Shown here one piece after another: positions 59,097 through 64,000 of a DNA stretch of 64,000 nt. A program made the translations under genes and the position numbers. The stretch is from Streptomyces marianii (GTDB lineage Bacteria > Actinomycetota > Actinomycetes > Streptomycetales > Streptomycetaceae). The stretch spans positions 6,127,001-6,191,000 of the forward strand of contig NZ_VAWE01000001.1 of assembly GCF_005795905.1 (NCBI RefSeq). The letters are read 5' to 3'. The notes below the pieces were generated by a model, which was given only the letters and a program-made list of their open reading frames with translations, had not been told where the DNA came from and did no database searches. The first letter of the stretch is position 1. The number at the start of each line of letters is the position of its first letter.

Positions 59097-60224
59097 ATGT
59101 CCGCCACCACTGCCACGCCCGCCACCGGCCGCCTGGTACTGCTCAACCCTGGCCCGGTCAACGTCCACGAGGACGTGCGCGCCGCCATGGCCTCGCCCGA
59201 CCAGTGCCACCGCGAGCCGGAGGCCGCCGCACTCATGACCCGGGTCCGCGAGAAGGCCACCCGCGTCAGCGGCGGCGACGACACCGACACCTCGGTGCTG
59301 CTGGCCGGCTCGGGCACCGCCGCGCTGGAGGCCGCATTCTCCTCCATCGTCCCCGCGGACGGCCGCATCCTGATCCTCGACAACGGCAACTACGGCGAGC
59401 GGCTCTGGCGCATCGTCGACGTGCACGGCATCCCGCACCGCCGCATGGAGTTCGGCTGGTGCAACCCGATCGACGTGGACGCCGTAGACCGCGCCCTCTC
59501 CGAGGACCCGGGCATCACGCACGTCGGCCTCGTCCACCACGAGACCAGCACCGGCATGCTCAACCCGCTCCGGGAGATCGGCGCCGTCGTCGCCAAGCAC
59601 GGCCGGCAGTTCGCCGTGGACGCCATCAGCAGCCTCGGCTCCGAGCGGCTGGACCTGCGGGCCGACCACATCGACTGGTGCGTGGGCACCGCCAACAAGT
59701 GCCTCGAGGGGCTTCCCGGCGTCAGCTTCGTCACCGCACCGCGCCAGCGCCTGGAGGAGCTCGAGGACGTACCGGCCCGCACCTTCTACCTGGACCTGTA
59801 CGGCCACTTCATCTCCCAGGACCGCAAGAACGCGCCGCTGTTCACCCCGGCTCTCCAGGTCATGACCGCGCTGGAGCAGGCCATCGACCGGTCCCTCGCC
59901 GAGGGTGTCGAGGGCCGCGCCGCCCGCTATACCGCGCTCGCCGAGCAGATCCGGACGGGCCTGGCCGAGCGCGGCGTTCGCTTCCTGCTGCCGGCCGAGC
60001 AGCGCGCCAACTCCGTGACGAACGTGTACGTGCCCGAGGGTATGACGTACGACGAGCTGCACGACGGCCTCAAGGCGGAGGGATACGTCGTCTACTCCAC
60101 GCAGGAGCAGCTGGAGGGCGTCTTCCGCGTGGCCAACATGGGCCAGCTGGACGGCGACGACATAGCAGGGTTCCTCGCCGCTTTCGACCGCGTGGTCGCC
60201 AAGTACGCCGACCGGGGCGTGTGA
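59097..60224 (+). CDS. PhnW-like class V aminotransferase
   Basis: 375 residues. LLNPGPVNVHEDVRAAM at the start, LLAGSGTAALEAAFSSIV, VGLVHHETSTGMLNPL, FAVDAISSLGSERLDL and the PLP Lys in CVGTANKCLEGLPGVSF are the features of 2-aminoethylphosphonate-pyruvate transaminases. Possible substrates are phosphonoacetaldehyde, phosphonolactaldehyde or a keto derivative of dihydroxypropylphosphonate. No decarboxylase gene is visible, so the last two are more likely. TGAGGAG precedes ATG 59097. It would place an amine on the phosphonate, ready for acylation by the carrier-bound amino acid. Confidence 0.86.
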   Translation: MSATTATPATGRLVLLNPGPVNVHEDVRAAMASPDQCHREPEAAALMTRVREKATRVSGGDDTDTSVLLAGSGTAALEAAFSSIVPADGRILILDNGNYGERLWRIVDVHGIPHRRMEFGWCNPIDVDAVDRALSEDPGITHVGLVHHETSTGMLNPLREIGAVVAKHGRQFAVDAISSLGSERLDLRADHIDWCVGTANKCLEGLPGVSFVTAPRQRLEELEDVPARTFYLDLYGHFISQDRKNAPLFTPALQVMTALEQAIDRSLAEGVEGRAARYTALAEQIRTGLAERGVRFLLPAEQRANSVTNVYVPEGMTYDELHDGLKAEGYVVYSTQEQLEGVFRVANMGQLDGDDIAGFLAAFDRVVAKYADRGV

Positions 60225-60275
60225 CCGGGCCGCAACGGCATGCTCCCACCCCTTTTGACCAAGGAGACCCACCGT

Positions 60276-62504
60276 ATGCGTTCCAACCGACTCGCCATCG
60301 TCGGCGCGGGCCCCAGCTGCACCTACGTGCTGGACCGGCTCGCCGCGACGGCGCAGGCGGCTACGACTCCCCTGTCGCTCGACATCCACATCTTCGACCG
60401 CGCGGGGCAGTTCGGCGCCGGGCAGGTGCACAGCTCCGAGCAGCCGGTCACCAGCTTCCTCAACCGCATCGTCGGCCAGGTGGCCTTCGCGGCGGACGAG
60501 AGCGTCGTCGGTGCGGGACCACTGCTGCCGAAGGAGGACCGGCCCACACTGCTCGACTGGTGCCGCGCCAGGTTCGAGGAAACCGGGGACCCCGTCTTCG
60601 ACCTGGCCGCCGAGGACTGGCCGAAGCGTTACGTCCACGGCCTGGCGCTCGCCGACCAATTCCGACGGTATGTCAGGATGCTGCGGCAAGTGCCTGGCGT
60701 GGAGGTCCATTTGCATCACAGGGAGGTGACCGACCTTCAGGAGCGGTCGGACGGCTCGCTGGCCGTCATCGCTGGAGACGGCGAACATGTGCTGGACGCC
60801 GACCACGTCCTGATGCTGACCGGGCACTCCTCCAACGACCCGGCCCGCTACCCGCGTCAGGCCGCGTGGGCCCGGTTCACCGAGCGGCACCAGGCGGCCT
60901 TCGTACCGTCCGCCTACCCGCTGGAGGACGCTTTCGAGCCCGGCCAGGCCAGCCCCGGCAGCACCGTCGGGTGCGTCGGAATGGGCCTGACCGGCATCGA
61001 CGTCATCCTGCACCTGACCGAGGGCCGGGGCGGTGTCTTCGAGGAGCGGCCCGACGGCACGCTGTCCTACCGAGCTTCCGGCCAGGAGCCCGACTCCATC
61101 GTCATGTTCAGCCGCGCCGGGCTGTTCACCTTCGCCCGGCCCTACAACGCCAAGGAACGCGATCCCGAGCGGCTGGAGCACCGGGGCGTCTTCCTGGTCG
61201 AGGACGCGGTGCACCGGCTGCGCCGGTCGGCGGGCCGGCCCGTCACCATCGGCGGCGCCGAACAGCGCCAGCTCGACTTCCGCGACCACGTCTTCCCCGT
61301 GATCGTGCTGGAGATGGCCTGCCTCTACTACAGCACTCTGCTCGGCGCCGATTTCGGCCGCTGTCTGGAGGCGGCCGCCCGGCCCGAGTACGAGGCGTTC
61401 CTCGCCGACGGCGGCCGCGGCGCCCCGTCCGACGACTCCGTGCGCCGCCTCCTGGCACCGGTGGAGGCCTGCGTCGACGAGGCGGCGCAGACCCTCGACG
61501 CGGTCCTGGCGGGCACGCTGGCCCTGGCCGCGGCCAAGGAGCGGGAGTGGGACGCCGAAGCGGCGCTGCGCCGGTTCCTGGACGTGGTGTTCGGGCCCGA
61601 GCAGGCGGCCGGCCTCGTCGCGCGGATCGACGACCCAGCCCTGTTCGCGGCCGGCATCGCGGCCGCGGAGTCGCCCTGGCGCCACCCGAAGAGCGTCGGC
61701 GCCCAGTGGTTCTCCTGGGAGCGCTCGGTCCGGCCGATCGACCGCGGCTCGTTCTCCACGCCTGGCGAGTACCGTGCGGCGATGCTCGACTTCCTCGACC
61801 TCGACCACCGCTGGGCCGCCCAGGACAACCTGTCCAATCCGGCCAAGGCGGCGGCCGACGGCGTCTGGCGCGACCTGCGGGGCGTGCTGGCGGCGGCGGT
61901 CGACTTCGGCGGACTGCACGCGGCGTCGCACCGCGACTTCCTGGACGTCTTCATGCGCCACCACAACCGGCTGTGCAACGGCGCCGCGCTGGAGGTCATG
62001 GAGAAGATCCGCGCCCTGATCCAGCACGGTCTGGTCGACGTCTCGGCCGGTCCCGAGGCCGAGGTGGAGCTGGACGCGAGCAGCGGACGCTTCGTGGTGC
62101 GCGGCGGTGTCACCGGCGCCGAACTGCCGGTCGACATCCTCGTCGACTCGCGTGTGCACCCCTTCGACGCCGAGAACGACGTCCTGCCGATCTACCCGAA
62201 CCTGCTGCGGCGCGGGCTCGTCCGCAAGTGGCGCAACCCGGGCGTCGGCGAGCCGGATTTCGCTCCCGGTGGCCTGGATCTCACGGAGGACTTCCACCCG
62301 GTGCGCGCCGACGGCGAGGTGGACCGGCGGCTCACCCTGCTCGGCCCGCCCAGCGAGGGCGTGATGTTCTTCCAGTTGGGCGCGTTGCGCCCGAACCAGA
62401 ACCATCACGTCATGCAGGACATCCTGTGCTGGATGCGGGAGTTCTGGGGACAGGACGGCACCGCCGCCGACACGGTCGGCGAGCGCATCACCACAGGGGT
62501 CTGA
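60276..62504 (+). CDS. Large FAD/NAD(P)-binding protein (NAD_binding_9-like)
   Basis: 742 residues from ATG 60276 (AAGGAG 9 nt upstream). N-terminal dinucleotide fold LAIVGAGPSCTYVLDRLAA, then DIHIFDRAGQFGAGQVHSSE, a second motif GCVGMGLTGIDVILHLTEG near residue 235, and DHVLMLTGHSSNDPARYPRQ. The C-terminal third has ILVDSRVHPFDAENDVLPIY and FFQLGALRPNQNHHVMQDIL. These are features of the FAD-NAD(P)-binding (PF13454) group; the reaction is unknown. Members in other clusters oxidise amines or amino acids. Next to a carrier-bound diaminopropionate, N-oxidation or dehydrogenation is a reasonable guess. 51 nt after the aminotransferase. Confidence 0.8.
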   Translation: MRSNRLAIVGAGPSCTYVLDRLAATAQAATTPLSLDIHIFDRAGQFGAGQVHSSEQPVTSFLNRIVGQVAFAADESVVGAGPLLPKEDRPTLLDWCRARFEETGDPVFDLAAEDWPKRYVHGLALADQFRRYVRMLRQVPGVEVHLHHREVTDLQERSDGSLAVIAGDGEHVLDADHVLMLTGHSSNDPARYPRQAAWARFTERHQAAFVPSAYPLEDAFEPGQASPGSTVGCVGMGLTGIDVILHLTEGRGGVFEERPDGTLSYRASGQEPDSIVMFSRAGLFTFARPYNAKERDPERLEHRGVFLVEDAVHRLRRSAGRPVTIGGAEQRQLDFRDHVFPVIVLEMACLYYSTLLGADFGRCLEAAARPEYEAFLADGGRGAPSDDSVRRLLAPVEACVDEAAQTLDAVLAGTLALAAAKEREWDAEAALRRFLDVVFGPEQAAGLVARIDDPALFAAGIAAAESPWRHPKSVGAQWFSWERSVRPIDRGSFSTPGEYRAAMLDFLDLDHRWAAQDNLSNPAKAAADGVWRDLRGVLAAAVDFGGLHAASHRDFLDVFMRHHNRLCNGAALEVMEKIRALIQHGLVDVSAGPEAEVELDASSGRFVVRGGVTGAELPVDILVDSRVHPFDAENDVLPIYPNLLRRGLVRKWRNPGVGEPDFAPGGLDLTEDFHPVRADGEVDRRLTLLGPPSEGVMFFQLGALRPNQNHHVMQDILCWMREFWGQDGTAADTVGERITTGV

Positions 62505-62507
62505 GAG

Positions 62508-63221
62508 ATGGCGAACACACACGGCGAAAGCGCCGAACGGCTCGGCGAGATCGCGGCGATCCACGCCCGCCTGCGCGAGGACGCGGCGGCGCTGGACGAC
62601 GCGGCGGCACGCGAGGCGACCGAGCTGCCGGGCTGGAGCAGGGGACACGTCCTCACCCACCTCGGCGACCTGGCCCGCGCCTTCGCCCGCCAGGCGCGCT
62701 ACGCCGTCGAGGGCCGCACCGTAGAGGTGTACGACGGCGGTCGGCCCGGCCGTGACGCGGCCATCGAGCGGGGCGCGGGGCGTTCCGCGGCGGAGCTGCG
62801 GGAGGGGCTGGAGGACGGGCTCACACAACTGGAGGAGGCGTGGGCCAAGCTGGGCCCCGACGACTGGAGCCTGCGCTGTGCCTACCGCGATGCGGATCTG
62901 CTGGCCACCCAGCTGTGCTGGTGGCGCGAGGCGCACATCCACTACGCCGACCTGGGCACCGGCTACCGGCCCGAGGAATGGGGCGACGGCCTCGGCGCGC
63001 ACCTCGTCGGATACCTGCTGCCCCGGCTGCCCGATGCCCGCACCACGGTGCTGCTGTCCGGCGACACGACGCGCCGCTGGAAGCACGGTTCGGGCGCCCC
63101 GACCACGGTCCACGGCACCCAGAACACCCTGGCCGCCTGGCTCGCTGGGCGGTCCGCCGCCCAGCTGCCCAAGGCCTACGGGTCCACCGATTCCCTGCCG
63201 GACCTGGGCCCCTGGCCCTGA
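62508..63221 (+). CDS. Maleylpyruvate isomerase-family (DinB-like) protein
   Basis: 237 residues of the mycothiol-dependent maleylpyruvate isomerase family. ELPGWSRGHVLTHLGDLARA supplies the first metal His, and CWWREAHIHYADLGTGY the His/His-x-x-x-Asp part; the C-terminal domain ends VHGTQNTLAAWLAGRS. Members act as mycothiol-dependent isomerases or thiol transferases. It starts 3 nt after the flavoprotein stop, so the two are coupled. It could use mycothiol to trap, isomerise or activate an electrophilic intermediate made by the flavoprotein. Confidence 0.83.
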   Translation: MANTHGESAERLGEIAAIHARLREDAAALDDAAAREATELPGWSRGHVLTHLGDLARAFARQARYAVEGRTVEVYDGGRPGRDAAIERGAGRSAAELREGLEDGLTQLEEAWAKLGPDDWSLRCAYRDADLLATQLCWWREAHIHYADLGTGYRPEEWGDGLGAHLVGYLLPRLPDARTTVLLSGDTTRRWKHGSGAPTTVHGTQNTLAAWLAGRSAAQLPKAYGSTDSLPDLGPWP

Positions 63222-63287
63222 TCACGGCGTCGGACACCGCACCGCGCGGGCCCGGAACACCACGCACGACAGAAGGAGACCACAGGC

Positions 63288-63929
63288 ATGGCGGCACAGA
63301 CACAGACTCTCAGCGGTGACACCACCTTGGTGCTGCCCGAGTTCGACACCCCGCCGCAGGACCCCTACCCGCTGATGCGTGCCTGGCTGGACTCCGCGGT
63401 GGCCCGCGAGGTCCGCGAGCCGTACGCGGCGGTGCTGGCCACCGCCGACCGGTCGGGCCGGGCGTCGAGCCGGGTGCTGCTGGTCAAGGAGATCGACGAC
63501 CGGGGGCTGCGGTTCACCAGTTTCAGGGGCAGCCGCAAGGGCCAGGACCTGGCCGAGACGCCCTGGGGGTCGCTCACCTTCTACTGGCGGGAGACGCTCC
63601 AGCAGCTCACCGTACAGGGCCCGGTGGAGGTCCTCACCGGCGCGGAGTCCGACGAGCTGTTCGCCCGGCGGCCGCTCGCCGCGCAGGCCACCACAGCGGT
63701 CTCCCGGCAGAGCCGCCCCCTCAAGGACGAGGCCGAGCTCAAGGCCGGTGCGAAGGCGCTGGTCGCCGCGGGCGGCCCGGTCGCCCGCCCCGACGAGTGG
63801 ACCGGCTACCGGCTCGTGCCGCAGGCCATCGAGTTCTGGTATGGCAGCCCCGACCGACTGCACCGGCGACTGCGCTACGACCGCGGCGCGGACAGCGCCG
63901 ACTGGACGCACCAGCGGCTCCAGCCCTGA
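63288..63929 (+). CDS. PdxH-like FMN oxidase
   Basis: 213 residues of the pyridoxamine 5'-phosphate oxidase fold. PYAAVLATADRSGRASSRVL, TSFRGSRKGQDLAETPWGSL, FYWRETLQQLTVQGPVEVL and the C-terminal LVPQAIEFWYGSPDRLHRRL match FMN and substrate positions of PdxH. PhzG-type relatives oxidise biosynthetic intermediates rather than PLP precursors. GAAGGAG precedes ATG 63288. In this operon it is more likely a tailoring oxidase than a vitamin B6 enzyme, although supplying PLP for the two PLP enzymes is possible. Confidence 0.85.
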   Translation: MAAQTQTLSGDTTLVLPEFDTPPQDPYPLMRAWLDSAVAREVREPYAAVLATADRSGRASSRVLLVKEIDDRGLRFTSFRGSRKGQDLAETPWGSLTFYWRETLQQLTVQGPVEVLTGAESDELFARRPLAAQATTAVSRQSRPLKDEAELKAGAKALVAAGGPVARPDEWTGYRLVPQAIEFWYGSPDRLHRRLRYDRGADSADWTHQRLQP

Positions 63930-63974
63930 GGTCCTCGATCCTCATCCGATCAGCAACAAGCTTGGAGAGACCCC

Positions 63975-64000
63975 ATGTACGCTACCGAGCCGCTCCAGGC
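63975..64000 (+). CDS. Start of a further gene cut by the window edge
   Basis: ATG 63975 has GGAGAG at good distance upstream, and the frame MYATEPLQ is open to the edge, 45 bp after the PdxH-like gene in the same direction. It is most likely the next gene of the phosphonate operon. Nothing can be said about its product. Confidence 0.5.

Noticed and set aside
58412..63113. Very long open frames (over 1300 codons) on both strands across the phosphonate operon
   Set aside because: They are shadows of the real genes caused by high GC. Their translations are Arg/Pro/Gly-rich with no domains, while the other frames contain intact motifs and coupled start/stop overlaps.
1..64000. CRISPR arrays, tRNA genes, replication origins, phage attachment sites
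   Set aside because: No regularly spaced repeats, no tRNA cloverleaf with conserved GGTTCGAATC-type arm, no DnaA box cluster and no tRNA-linked direct repeat was found by eye.

Overview
The window looks like a Streptomyces (or close actinomycete) chromosome. It is GC-rich throughout, genes often overlap by 4 nt (ATGA/GTGA), GTG and TTG starts are common, and most genes fall into recognisable streptomycete families. It opens with the 3' part of an RNase P RNA gene and then carries two specialised-metabolism regions separated by regulatory, terpenoid and decayed material.

Region A (about 0.6-6.4 kb) holds a degenerate IS481-family element whose transposase has one in-frame amber codon, an unrecognised 511-residue protein, an ABC-2 exporter pair and an intact IS5/IS1647-like element. 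That element has inserted into the 3' end of acpS and supplies its stop codon.

Region B (about 6.4-30 kb) is a mosaic biosynthetic cluster. It encodes a phosphopantetheinyl transferase, three discrete acyl carrier proteins, three adenylate-forming enzymes (one a clear FAAL type), a ferritin-like diiron enzyme, a thiolase-fold pair, and one KS-AT-KR-ACP polyketide module with no loading domain and no thioesterase. It also holds two short genes with strong ribosome binding sites: a 37-residue double-Gly-leader peptide and a 41-residue acidic peptide. Around them lie an M29-like hydrolase, an amidohydrolase, a GNAT, a condensation-domain protein carrying an adenylation C-terminal remnant, a C39-peptidase ABC exporter, a luciferase-like monooxygenase and a LuxR-type regulator. 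My inference is that an acyl/polyketide chain is made on carrier proteins and joined to a ribosomal peptide, or that a ribosomal peptide otherwise serves the pathway. No lanthionine, YcaO or radical-SAM enzyme is visible. An 18-bp palindrome-like motif recurs in both divergent promoter regions.

Region C (about 30.6-45 kb) starts with an XRE regulator, a PLD-like/LuxR regulator divergent from a tiny secreted peptide with a DPxWD repeat, an ImmA protease, a DUF6545-type membrane protein, an FAD monooxygenase and a squalene/phytoene-synthase-like enzyme. A TyrZ-type tyrosyl-tRNA synthetase follows, then a glycosyltransferase/methyltransferase operon in which two consecutive genes are each cut by an in-frame TGA. 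It ends with a junction zone of truncated P450, membrane-protein and DUF6545 genes.

Region D (about 45 kb to the right edge) is a phosphonate cluster. A PEP mutase with the EDKxFPKxNS signature is divergent from a five-gene set: 2-hydroxyacid dehydrogenase, Zn-dehydrogenase, ArgC-like reductase, phosphoglycerate-kinase-like kinase and Fe-alcohol dehydrogenase. Apart from the Zn-dehydrogenase, this set matches the 2,3-dihydroxypropylphosphonate route known from valinophos. The rightward operon adds SbnA/SbnB-like enzymes for 2,3-diaminopropionate, a stand-alone adenylation domain, a carrier protein, a nucleotidyltransferase-like protein, a thymidylate-kinase-like protein, a FomA-like kinase, a PhnW-like aminotransferase, a large flavoprotein, a mycothiol-dependent-isomerase-like protein and a PdxH-like oxidase. 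A FomD-like DUF402 gene lies at the left border. The cluster continues beyond the window. No single known product fits this whole gene set.
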